A DNA stretch of 19,973 nt, taken from Candidatus Methanogasteraceae archaeon UBA261. Lineage in GTDB: Archaea > Halobacteriota > Methanosarcinia > Methanosarcinales > Methanogasteraceae. The number at the start of each line of letters is the position of its first letter. The first letter of the stretch is position 1. Below, one piece after another: positions 1 to 7,028 of this stretch. Below the pieces are notes generated by a model. It was not told where the DNA came from. It saw nothing but the letters and a program-made list of their open reading frames with translations, and searched no databases. A program made the position numbers and the translations under genes. The stretch is taken from positions 4,025 through 23,997 of the forward strand of contig DAWR01000086.1 of assembly GCA_002506015.1 (NCBI GenBank). The letters are read 5' to 3'.

Positions 1-51
1 GTCTGGTTCACGGATCCGGTCCACGCCCATGGCACCAGGATCATCCGCCAT
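1..51 (-). CDS. 5' end of an unrecognised gene, cut by the window edge
   Basis: An ATG lies 8 nt beyond the stop of the membrane hydrolase gene, on the same strand, and opens a frame beginning MADDPGAMGVDRIREPD that runs off the left edge. The tight spacing fits the last visible member of the mer-fpoF-nadM-hydrolase operon. No clear ribosome binding site is visible apart from weak purine-rich sequence. Seventeen residues are too few to assign a family, and the frame could be open by chance. Confidence 0.4.
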   Translation of the reverse strand, partial: MADDPGAMGVDRIREPD

Positions 52-58
52 CCAAGAT

Positions 59-493
59 TCAGAAGAGAATGAAACATATCGCCAGAACCGCGACGATCTG
101 GATGCCCATGTTTGCAATCCGGTTATCCGATCGTATGTGCCCCCCGATTATCGGGAATCGTACTCTTTTCCCGCTGAATGGCATCCACAGCGGCACTCCA
201 CTCGGAGTCAGTGAGTCTAACATGAGATGCATGACCACAGAGAGTGATGCAAGAATCGCATAATTTAGCTGGGTTTTCCCGACTGCAAACACGAGAGCAC
301 CGGAAAAGAGTGCAAACACGAGTGAGTGAGTAATCCCCCGGTGTCGCACCGTTGGAATGTAGTGATCAATGTCGCTTATGACGGACCATACCACTGCCCA
401 GCAGATGAGTAAGGACAATACTTCAAGTGGTACGTTGGGCGATATCAATACCGCAAGCAGTATCCCGCAAGCGGCATGGGTTCGGAGTTTCAT
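59..493 (-). CDS. Membrane-bound metal-dependent hydrolase-like protein (YdjM/DUF457 family)
   Basis: This 144-residue protein has several hydrophobic segments (about 8-40, 57-72, 77-92 and 127-144). It carries the conserved polar residues of the YdjM/DUF457 family: His6, the pair Asp41/Asp43 in a DIDH motif, His51 and His56 in HRGITHS, and His89/Asp93 in HLMLD. The family is annotated as inner-membrane metal-dependent hydrolases, but its substrate is unknown. The gene starts 14 nt after the nadM stop, with GGTGAT-type ribosome binding sequence just upstream, so it is probably co-transcribed with mer-fpoF-nadM. Length is typical of the short archaeal members. The family call is firm; the biochemical role is not. 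Confidence 0.75.
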   Translation of the reverse strand: MKLRTHAACGILLAVLISPNVPLEVLSLLICWAVVWSVISDIDHYIPTVRHRGITHSLVFALFSGALVFAVGKTQLNYAILASLSVVMHLMLDSLTPSGVPLWMPFSGKRVRFPIIGGHIRSDNRIANMGIQIVAVLAICFILF

Positions 494-507
494 GCATCAC
501 CCGCAGT

Positions 508-1020
508 TCATTCCACATCATCCCGCGCAACCTCCTGCAGTCGCTCAATCCCTCCGACCTCCTCAATTGTGCGAGCAACGGCAACAGGTACGAGATGGTC
601 CCACCCAACCCCTGCAATCATACGCTCCCGAATAGCGGTTCCGGAATACGTCTCTCGCTGGTACATCGGAGAACGCTGGACCCTGATCCCAGCCTCCTCA
701 AAGAGCCTGAAGACGAGTGGGTTGTTCGTATACGCGAGATCGAAATGCGGCGTCATGGATTTCACATGCGAGACCCAGACCGCATTTCGCTGTATGTCCT
801 CGATTGGGATTACGTAATAATCAATATCTAAATCTTTCAGCGAACGTGAGATCATGACTACACGTTCGCCTGCCGTAAATGGGTTCTCAATCTCGTGACT
901 GCGCTGTGCGCTGCCAATCCCAACTACAATCTCATCGACCTGATCGGCAATGCTCGAAAGAACGGTGTGATGCCCTATGTGGTACGGCTGAAAGCGCCCG
1001 ATATAAAAAGCACGGCTAAT
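508..1020 (-). CDS. nadM: Nicotinamide-nucleotide adenylyltransferase, probable ATT start
   Basis: The product joins NMN and ATP to give NAD+ and pyrophosphate, the last step of NAD synthesis, in the cytoplasm. The N-terminus SRAFYIGRFQPYHIGHH carries the GRFQPxHxGH nucleotide-binding signature of archaeal NadM, and YSGTAIRERM near residue 137 is the second nucleotidyltransferase motif (family S-x-T-x-I-R). An upstream ATG at 1044 exists but has no ribosome binding site. A strong GGAAGGAG lies 6 nt before an ATT at 1020, exactly where family proteins begin (M)SRAFYIGRF. I therefore place the start at ATT, giving 170 residues, normal for the family. The ATT overlaps the last codons of fpoF (CAT-TAG), which suggests translational coupling. 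Identity is very likely; the start is an inference. Confidence 0.88.
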   Translation of the reverse strand: MSRAFYIGRFQPYHIGHHTVLSSIADQVDEIVVGIGSAQRSHEIENPFTAGERVVMISRSLKDLDIDYYVIPIEDIQRNAVWVSHVKSMTPHFDLAYTNNPLVFRLFEEAGIRVQRSPMYQRETYSGTAIRERMIAGVGWDHLVPVAVARTIEEVGGIERLQEVARDDVE

Positions 1021-2059
1021 GCGCCTCTCCTTCCTTTGGCGCATTACTCTTGTGTTTCATATCTGCAAGTTTCTTTATTAGGAACATTCCTGGCTTCGGG
1101 TCCTCCATATATTCAATGCCCTTCACCTTGTTGAGATATCTCTCTCCGGTATCGGTTCTGACGATTACTGCGTTCCAGCCATCCGGCGCGCCTACCGATC
1201 CAACCGAGATGTCTGCGTAGTATGCCGTGTAATCAAGACAATGATGGCACGGGTTTCGTGCGAGTGGCGCGACTTCCTTGATCGCAACATTGTGTGGCTC
1301 AGGCTCCTCACCGTTGTCTCCGCTCTTGGTGTATGCCCAGAACTTACCTCCTCCGAAGTCCATCTTCACGACATCCTTGATATCGAGCCCCATGATGTTG
1401 GGGATGATATTTTCGCAGAGCGCCTCACTGGTGAAGCTCTCCATACAGAGGATTCCGATCACAAGTACGATTCGGTCGGTCATGTTGTCTCGCATGAGTG
1501 CTGCTGCATGAGCCTGACAGGGAACTCCGACAACTGCGATCTTCTCATACTTCTTCATCGCATCTTTGAGCTGCGCAAGAACGGGCGCTGAACTATACTT
1601 CGTGCCCTTGGACAGATCGACATCTGATGCCTTTGTCAGAAGGAATGGTTTGATATTCCAGTCCCCATCCCGCGTGATACCAACAGCACAGTCGATCTCA
1701 CCCTGCTCGAACAAGGATTTGAGAATTGCTGATACGACAGCACCATCCTGCCCCTCTAGCTCACTTTTCCCTCCTCTGAAGCTTCGGACGTTGTTGAACT
1801 CGTCCTCAGGAAATCCGTCCACGACGGGACAGACTCTTGAACAGGTCAAACAGTCCTCACAGACCTCACATGCTGCGCCGTGTACATAATAAGTCAAATT
1901 ATTCGGATCGCGTCTGCTTGCGCTCGGGCAACGAGTCTCATCTTCCGGCACCTCTGCTTCAGACTCTATGTGAACGGCGTTTAGGGGGCATGCCGCTTCA
2001 CATGCCCCGCAAGCCGTGCAGACGCCATTCTCGATGACCTCTACAATCTTTGGCGGCAA
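1016..2059 (-). CDS. fpoF: F420H2 dehydrogenase subunit F (FpoF-like, FrhB family iron-sulfur flavoprotein)
   Basis: This 347-residue protein oxidises the reduced deazaflavin F420H2 and feeds electrons to the membrane Fpo/Fqo complex or to ferredoxin. The N-terminus has two [4Fe-4S] ferredoxin motifs: Cys14-x2-Cys17-x2-Cys20-x3-Cys24, then Cys67-x2-Cys70-x2-Cys73-x3-Cys77. The rest is a typical FrhB/FdhB domain, with VGVPCQAHA near residue 180 and a Cys pair in NPCHHC near 269. Its length matches Methanosarcina FpoF (about 348). It directly follows mer, as I remember for Methanosarcina, which favours FpoF over hydrogenase FrhB. The start is TTG, supported by GGAGG inside the mer stop region 9 nt upstream. 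Whether the rest of an Fpo complex exists cannot be seen here. Confidence 0.88.
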   Translation of the reverse strand: MPPKIVEVIENGVCTACGACEAACPLNAVHIESEAEVPEDETRCPSASRRDPNNLTYYVHGAACEVCEDCLTCSRVCPVVDGFPEDEFNNVRSFRGGKSELEGQDGAVVSAILKSLFEQGEIDCAVGITRDGDWNIKPFLLTKASDVDLSKGTKYSSAPVLAQLKDAMKKYEKIAVVGVPCQAHAAALMRDNMTDRIVLVIGILCMESFTSEALCENIIPNIMGLDIKDVVKMDFGGGKFWAYTKSGDNGEEPEPHNVAIKEVAPLARNPCHHCLDYTAYYADISVGSVGAPDGWNAVIVRTDTGERYLNKVKGIEYMEDPKPGMFLIKKLADMKHKSNAPKEGEAH

Positions 2060-2064
2060 ATCAC

Positions 2065-3048
2065 TCAGCCTCCAATGATCTCCTTTCCGATCAGCTTGAT
2101 CGCCTTCTCTTTGTCAGGACCAATCGGCGATCCTGCAACGACCTGTGTTACGCCCATCTTGGTGAGTTCGTCAATTCTTGCCACACAGTCAGCAGGTGTT
2201 CCATAGATTGCAAACGCGTCCATCATCTCGGTTGTGACCGCGCCACCCATCAGGGTTCCGAAGTCGCCTTTTGCGATTGCTCCGCCGATCGTGCCGATCA
2301 CGCTCGGGTCGATTCCATGCCTTTCAAGAACCATCGGTGGCGATCCGGCAACGATGAATGCAACAACAATCTTTGCAGCATTAAGTGCCTTATCAACCTT
2401 CTTGTCAATCGAGAAGCATGCATACGCGGTCACATCGATGTCCTTCATGTTCCTGCCGGCTGATTTCGCGCCCTTCTTGATCTCGTTCACCGCGACCTCG
2501 AAGTCCTTCGGATGCGATGCATTTATAAGCGCACCATCAGCGATCTCTCCTGCAAGCTGGAGCATCTTTGGTCCCTGCACACCGAGATAGATCGGGATGT
2601 CTCCGGCAGCGAATGCCATCTGAGCGCCAGAGAGTGATACCAATTCACCCTTCTGATTGACTGGCTTTCCAGCAAAGAGTTCGCGCAGTGCTGAAACGCT
2701 CTCCTTTGTCATGGTTAGGGGCTTCACCCACTCGATTCCCATCTTGTCAAAGGTTGCCTTGTCACCAGGTCCCATTCCAAGGATTGCACGTCCGCCCGAT
2801 ATCTCGTTCACGGCCGCTATACTGGATGCTGCAACTGCCACGTTTCTCGTGTAGGGGTTTGTGACACCGCTTCCGAGCTTGATCGTGTTGGTGTTAGTTG
2901 CAAGCATCGCAAGCGTAGTATATACATCCCGATTGTTGTAGTGGTCTGTGATCCACACATTGTCGAACCCGTTCTGTTCAGCCATCTTAGCGTAATGAGC
3001 TATCTTCAAAACAGGGTCGTTTGGTACAAATTCGATTCCATATGCCAT
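2065..3048 (-). CDS. mer: F420-dependent 5,10-methylenetetrahydromethanopterin reductase
   Basis: Mer reversibly reduces methylene-H4MPT to methyl-H4MPT with F420H2, a central step of methanogenesis, reverse methanogenesis and the archaeal Wood-Ljungdahl pathway. The 327-residue protein is a bacterial-luciferase-like TIM barrel and matches Mer along its full length: MAYGIEFVPNDP at the N-terminus, NVWITDHYNNRDVY near residue 30, GSGVTNPYTRN near 60, and IYLGVQGPKMLQLAGEIADG near 153. The ATG is preceded at 7 nt by GGAGGA. fpoF follows after 5 nt, so the pair probably works together in F420 turnover. Mer is reported absent from ANME-1, so its presence argues against that group. Confidence 0.96.
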   Translation of the reverse strand: MAYGIEFVPNDPVLKIAHYAKMAEQNGFDNVWITDHYNNRDVYTTLAMLATNTNTIKLGSGVTNPYTRNVAVAASSIAAVNEISGGRAILGMGPGDKATFDKMGIEWVKPLTMTKESVSALRELFAGKPVNQKGELVSLSGAQMAFAAGDIPIYLGVQGPKMLQLAGEIADGALINASHPKDFEVAVNEIKKGAKSAGRNMKDIDVTAYACFSIDKKVDKALNAAKIVVAFIVAGSPPMVLERHGIDPSVIGTIGGAIAKGDFGTLMGGAVTTEMMDAFAIYGTPADCVARIDELTKMGVTQVVAGSPIGPDKEKAIKLIGKEIIGG

Positions 3049-3054
3049 GGTTCG

Positions 3055-3104
3055 TCCTCCTAATAATATAGGGTTGGATTGATTGATGGTGTAATGATTT
3101 AAAA
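3055..3104 (-). promoter_or_regulatory. mer promoter and ribosome binding site
   Basis: Reading the minus strand, a TATA-like TTTTAAAT (3097-3104) lies about 49 nt before the mer ATG, and GGAGGA (3055-3060) sits 7 nt before it. This predicts a transcript start near 3075 and a leader of about 25 nt. A T-rich run near 3165-3170 (minus-strand GTTTTT), between the rps3ae stop and this promoter, could end the rps3ae transcript. Confidence 0.5.
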
Positions 3105-3264
3105 CCTTATTGGTGGTGGGGGGCTATCGAATTGCTCCGGACTTTGAGCCCCGATACCCCTCCAAAAACAATAGACCCGATACTCAAACCCATACCGGCT
3201 TAGAAAAGCTGCTGGCGCTGTAGAACGTTGCAACCACGATGTCATGTTTGCGTGAATGGTGGCA

Positions 3265-3855
3265 TCACTGCACACTTGGGGCGCGTGTGATTTCTGTCTT
3301 CAGAATTTCCACCCTACGCAGTGGATATACATTTTTAACGCTGCGGTAGACCTTTGCAGAGAGTTTTCCCTGTATAACTTCCTCTATCAACTTCTCGAAA
3401 TCGAGTTTTTTTGCGCGATCGCGAACAAGTTCCTCTGCCTTCTCGCGTATCGCCACGATCTGGCTGGTCTTTGCACGATGTGTTGTGAAACATGTTGGTT
3501 TTATCCGCAGTCGATATCCGTCCTTTGTGTACACCTCAAGATTCACATCGATGCGGGATGTTTGACGCTTAATCAGTGATCCGACATAATCGTTTGCCAG
3601 TTGATGCCCGACAAATTTTGTGTTAGCAGTGTCCCCACTCACATCTGAAATCTTGAATCGGAGTTTAACGTTCTGCTTCGAGAAATCGTTTGTAATCTCG
3701 CCAACGGTTACGTTGATCTTTCGTCCGATCAGCTTCTCCGGAGCGTCTGCAAACGTCTCTCCCAGTGCTACCCTGCCAAACATCTCCGGTGCTACGATCT
3801 GGTACCATTCCTTCGACTTCCATCGATCGGTTTTTCTGGTCGCTTTTCTTGCCAA
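3265..3855 (-). CDS. rps3ae: Small-subunit ribosomal protein S3Ae (eS1)
   Basis: This is a component of the archaeal 30S ribosomal subunit. The protein begins (M)ARKATRKTDRWKSKEWYQIV and continues with family-typical segments such as GRVALGETFADAPEKLIGR and KLRFKISDVSG. I start it at TTG, 7 nt after a strong GGAGG, giving 196 residues, the family's usual length. An in-frame ATG at 3918 would add about 21 residues but lies upstream of the TATA box near 3892-3899 and has no ribosome binding site. The gene is divergent from the exchanger, with a very short shared promoter, and 216 nt precede mer on the same strand. Confidence 0.95.
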   Translation of the reverse strand: MARKATRKTDRWKSKEWYQIVAPEMFGRVALGETFADAPEKLIGRKINVTVGEITNDFSKQNVKLRFKISDVSGDTANTKFVGHQLANDYVGSLIKRQTSRIDVNLEVYTKDGYRLRIKPTCFTTHRAKTSQIVAIREKAEELVRDRAKKLDFEKLIEEVIQGKLSAKVYRSVKNVYPLRRVEILKTEITRAPSVQ

Positions 3856-3887
3856 TGTTTTTCCTCCGGGTGGTATGTCACTGTGTG

Positions 3888-3900
3888 TGATTATAAAGAT
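3888..3900. promoter_or_regulatory. Shared divergent TATA element for rps3ae and the exchanger
   Basis: The segment TTATAAAGATTA reads as a TATA box on the plus strand (TTATAAAG, about 35-40 nt before the exchanger ATG) and on the minus strand (CTTTATAA, about 38 nt before the rps3ae TTG). No second candidate is visible in the 73-nt gap. The exchanger leader would be under 10 nt and the rps3ae leader about 12 nt. Confidence 0.5.
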
Positions 3901-3928
3901 TATGTACCATGAAACCAATTAGAGTTTC

Positions 3929-4864
3929 ATGATGATAGAACTGCCACTCCTCTTGACATCCGCCATCTTTCTGGCGTATTCTAGCAACTGGTTCACAGAT
4001 GGTGCATCAAAACTTGCAAAGGGGATTGGTGTTTCGAATTTTATGATCGGGCTCTCTGTAGTTGCAATCGGAACCTCGCTTCCGGAGATCGCAATCTCAG
4101 CGTATTCATCGCTGACCGGTGCCAGCGGGATTGCGATCGGAAACGTGATCGGATCAAACATCACAAACATCGCGCTGATACTCGGCATCGCAGCTATCCT
4201 CCGACCGATAGTGATCGATACCGAAGTTTATCGCGATGCAAGGATTCATGTGCTGCTGCTTGCCGTTACATCATGCTGGTTCCTGTACAGTGACGCAATC
4301 ACGCGCCCCACAGGGTTGCTGCTGATTCTTGCGTATCTGTGGTATATTCGGGATGGGTACAGGAGGCACAGATCATCGCATTCCGATCCGGAAGTTGCTG
4401 GTTGCAGCATTCCGAGAGATCTCGCAATGCCGTTGCTTCAGACCGCCTTCGGTGCCGCGGGCGTGCTCGTGGCATGCAGTTTTCTGATTGACGCTGCCAC
4501 CAGTATCGCATCGGAACTCGGGGTCTCTGACACCGCAATCGGACTGACGCTGGTTGCGCTGGGAACCTCACTTCCCGAGCTTGCGGTATCGGTTACAGCC
4601 GCACGGAAAGGGCATGGCATGATGGTTCTCGGGAACGTGATCGGGAGCAACATCGCAAACATCCTGCTCGCTCTTGGAGCCGGCGCAAGTATACGCACAA
4701 TTCCACTTACCGATTCTGAGACTATCACAACTGACCTCGTTCTGATGGTCTTTCTGGCGATGGCTATGATCTTTTTCATGCGATATCGGGGAGTCATTGA
4801 CAGGAGAGGCGGTTTTCTGTTTGTTATGGCATATGTGACGTTTGCTGCGATGGTCTTCATGTAG
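3929..4864 (+). CDS. Calcium/sodium antiporter, CaCA family (YrbG/NCX_Mj type)
   Basis: This is a 311-residue membrane antiporter with about ten predicted helices that exchanges Ca2+ for Na+ or H+ across the cytoplasmic membrane. Two inverted alpha repeats define the family. The first has AIGTSLPE (Glu53) and GNVIGSN (Asn77); the second has ALGTSLPE (Glu217) and GNVIGSN (Asn241). The two Glu residues match the ion ligands known from the Methanocaldococcus homologue. A polar loop near residues 141-165 joins the halves. The tandem ATG-ATG at 3929/3932 leaves one residue of doubt in the start. The leader appears very short and the ribosome binding site is weak. Confidence 0.92.
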   Translation: MMIELPLLLTSAIFLAYSSNWFTDGASKLAKGIGVSNFMIGLSVVAIGTSLPEIAISAYSSLTGASGIAIGNVIGSNITNIALILGIAAILRPIVIDTEVYRDARIHVLLLAVTSCWFLYSDAITRPTGLLLILAYLWYIRDGYRRHRSSHSDPEVAGCSIPRDLAMPLLQTAFGAAGVLVACSFLIDAATSIASELGVSDTAIGLTLVALGTSLPELAVSVTAARKGHGMMVLGNVIGSNIANILLALGAGASIRTIPLTDSETITTDLVLMVFLAMAMIFFMRYRGVIDRRGGFLFVMAYVTFAAMVFM

Positions 4865-4902
4865 AGTGGTACTTACTCAATATCATGTTGATGTTTGTAT
4901 AT

Positions 4903-4981
4903 GAAATCATGAGATTTCACGAGATTAACACAGAAATCGGGGATGGCTGCGCCGCTGCTTCGCAGACTGTGTAATCTTGTG
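4903..4981. other. Long imperfect stem-loop between convergent genes
   Basis: CACGAGATTAACACAG (4918-4933) pairs with CTGTGTAATCTTGTG (4967-4981), making about 15 base pairs with one bulge and one G-U pair. An inner stem CTGCG/CGCAG lies within the loop. Just left, GAAATC (4903-4908) pairs with GATTTC (4913-4918). The element lies between the convergent exchanger and kamA-family genes, so a two-way terminator is the plainest reading. A small mobile repeat or structured RNA is also possible. The rest of the 225-nt gap shows nothing recognisable. Confidence 0.55.
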
Positions 4982-5089
4982 GTCATCCAAATCCAAACAC
5001 ATACGTGGTTCCCACCATGCGTTATTGAGCATGTTTGTAGGGTCTGCTTAACCCCGCTTCAAAACTGTATGTGACAGCCCGGATGGCAC

Positions 5090-6196
5090 TCAGGAATCCG
5101 GATATTTTGCAACAGGGTCGCGGTAATCGTCGAACCAGTATGCATCCGGATTGCGCTTGAAGACCATGAAACTCCCGAGCTGCTCCGGGTCGGTTGACTG
5201 ATGGTACCTGAAGAAGATATGTTCCTCTGTAAGTCCCACAACCTCAATTTTTCCGGTTGAATGTGACATGATTAATCTGGCACGCTTGGCAAGACCCGAG
5301 CAGTCTTTCAGTGCCTGCTGGAATATATTGTAGGTCTCCTCTACCGGAACAGCAAAGGTCTTGTTTCCAGATGTCGGACGGCACTGGAAGACGTAGTATG
5401 GAGTCGCCCCGACAAATGAGAGTTTCTTGAACAACTCTGAGAGAGTTTTAGGGTCGTCGTTGACCCCGCGTATCACTGGAGTCTGGTTGGCGATCACGGC
5501 ACCCGCCCCGAGCAGGGAGTTTATCGCTTCAATTGCAATATCCGTGAGTTCTCTGGGGTGATTGAACTGCGTCATTATGTAGATCTTCTTCTCATCAGTG
5601 CTGTACTTTTGCACCATCTCCAGCAGAGTATGGTCGTTTACGACCCTGATCGGGTTGAAAGCAAGCATTTTTGTTCCGATACGGATGATCTGGACATGAT
5701 CGATCTCACGGAGTTGTTGTATTATCTTTCCCAGCTTATTCGTAGATAACATCAGTGGATCTCCGCCAGTGATCAATACATTAGTGAGTTCGTTATGCAG
5801 ACGGATGTATTGAAGTCCATCGGTCACATCGCGAGAGATCTCACCATGACCATTTGTGAAAAGCCGCTTTCTGAAGCAGAATCGGCAGTACCCGCCGCAT
5901 GTATCAGTTACCAGAAGTACTGCGGTGGATCCGTACTTGTGCTGAAGACCATGAGCAACTGTGTATGTGCGCTCGTCGGAAGCATCCATACTCCCCCAGT
6001 CGTCGAGTTCCTCGGCATCCGGTATCACGATGCGCCTTATCGGATCGTTTGGATCGTCCCAACCTATCAAAGACATATAATACTCGTTCGTGCGGAAAGC
6101 AAACTTTTCGGCGACTTTCTTGAGTGCAACGCGCTCCTCATCGTCAAATTCAGGTATTTGCTCAATTTTCGTGAGATATTTTGTATTGGTCATCAT
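5090..6196 (-). CDS. KamA-family radical SAM/PLP aminomutase with altered substrate pocket
   Basis: This 368-residue protein belongs to the lysine 2,3-aminomutase family, which shifts an alpha-amino group to the beta carbon using SAM, a [4Fe-4S] cluster and PLP. The cluster motif is Cys100-x3-Cys104-x2-Cys107 (CGGYCRFC), followed by ITGGDPL (142-148). The PLP lysine is probably Lys316 in HSTGK, replacing the usual PGGGGK. The two aspartates that hold the side-chain amine of lysine in the clostridial enzyme are not kept: the first is Arg273 in QCRPTSG, and the second falls in IMSHSTGK. Lysine is therefore an unlikely substrate. No ablB-like acetyltransferase neighbour is present, so the N-acetyl-beta-lysine pathway is not supported here. 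GAGGA lies 5-8 nt before the paired ATGs. Confidence 0.8.
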   Translation of the reverse strand: MMTNTKYLTKIEQIPEFDDEERVALKKVAEKFAFRTNEYYMSLIGWDDPNDPIRRIVIPDAEELDDWGSMDASDERTYTVAHGLQHKYGSTAVLLVTDTCGGYCRFCFRKRLFTNGHGEISRDVTDGLQYIRLHNELTNVLITGGDPLMLSTNKLGKIIQQLREIDHVQIIRIGTKMLAFNPIRVVNDHTLLEMVQKYSTDEKKIYIMTQFNHPRELTDIAIEAINSLLGAGAVIANQTPVIRGVNDDPKTLSELFKKLSFVGATPYYVFQCRPTSGNKTFAVPVEETYNIFQQALKDCSGLAKRARLIMSHSTGKIEVVGLTEEHIFFRYHQSTDPEQLGSFMVFKRNPDAYWFDDYRDPVAKYPDS

Positions 6197-6252
6197 ATCA
6201 TTCCTCGTTTCTCTGAAGATAATGTATCAGGATAGTTCTGATGTCGCAGTAT

Positions 6253-6330
6253 GCACAGGGCATCATATCGCCTGTGCCCATAATACCAAAGTTCAAGACG
6301 GTAGTCTACGTAAACACGTCATTATATAAA
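6253..6330 (-). promoter_or_regulatory. Promoter and leader hairpin of the KamA-family gene
   Basis: On the minus strand TTTATATAAT (6321-6330) is a good TATA box, about 125 nt before the start codon, so the leader would be about 100 nt, long for this window. Within the leader GCACAGG (6253-6259) and CCTGTGC (6271-6277) form a perfect 7-bp stem with an 11-nt loop. It could be an operator or an RNA hairpin controlling the aminomutase gene. Confidence 0.45.
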
Positions 6331-6362
6331 GGTTTTACTGCGTTGTTCGACCGGTCCCGATT

Positions 6363-7028
6363 TCACTGCACGCGTGTTCCGACCGGCTTCCCGCGCACAG
6401 CATCAAAAAGAGATTGGGGGCGCCTCCCATCAACAACAACAGTGGGGACGCCCGATCGCTCGATCACCTTTGCGGCAAGCATGTCGAGCGGCAGATTTGC
6501 ACCAGCTTCCATCTTCGAGCCAGCGATGATCTCGATTAACCGCCGCGGAGAGATCTTATCCAGTTTGACGGCATCTGGATCTTTTTTTGGATCACTCGTA
6601 TATATACCGTCTGTTGAAGTAGCATTGATCATGAGATCGGCATGCACGAATTCGGCAAGGATTGCAGCGACCGCATCAGTCGTATGTCCGGGAACAGTTC
6701 CGCCCATGACAACGATCCTCCCAGAGAGCGCGGCGACTGTGGCATCCTCCTGTGTCTCTGGCGGAACCGGATACGCGTGATTACCGAGCGCGGCGATCAG
6801 AAGACGCGCGTTAAGTCTGGTGACCGCAATTCCAATCAGATCGCAGAATGTCTCATCAGCGCCCCACATACGGGCGCGACTGATGTAATCGCGAGCGGTC
6901 TCGCCGCCGCCAACGACTACAAAGACCGTGTGATCAGATGCCAGCCTCTGGAGTATCTCCGCGTATTCCAGAAATCGATCCTGATCGCCGCCAACAACCG
7001 AGCCGCCAATCGACAGGACGAGTGTCAT
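6363..7028 (-). CDS. pyrH: UMP kinase (archaeal PyrH)
   Basis: UMP kinase phosphorylates UMP to UDP with ATP in pyrimidine nucleotide synthesis. The 221-residue amino-acid-kinase fold protein begins MTLVLSIGGSVVGG, with a glycine-rich phosphate loop. It has the VVVGGGETARDYI motif near residue 37, the MGGTVPGHTTDAVAA stretch near 108, and NATSTDGIYTSDPKKDPDA near 135. Length is normal for archaeal PyrH (about 225). The ATG overlaps the atpE stop (ATGA), so it is translated in the ATP synthase operon in place of the usual atpC. Isopentenyl phosphate kinase shares the fold but lacks this pattern. Confidence 0.9.
   Translation of the reverse strand: MTLVLSIGGSVVGGDQDRFLEYAEILQRLASDHTVFVVVGGGETARDYISRARMWGADETFCDLIGIAVTRLNARLLIAALGNHAYPVPPETQEDATVAALSGRIVVMGGTVPGHTTDAVAAILAEFVHADLMINATSTDGIYTSDPKKDPDAVKLDKISPRRLIEIIAGSKMEAGANLPLDMLAAKVIERSGVPTVVVDGRRPQSLFDAVRGKPVGTRVQ

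Noticed and set aside
5090..6196. Lysine 2,3-aminomutase (ablA) of the N-acetyl-beta-lysine osmolyte pathway
   Set aside because: The lysine-binding aspartates are replaced and no ablB acetyltransferase lies beside it.
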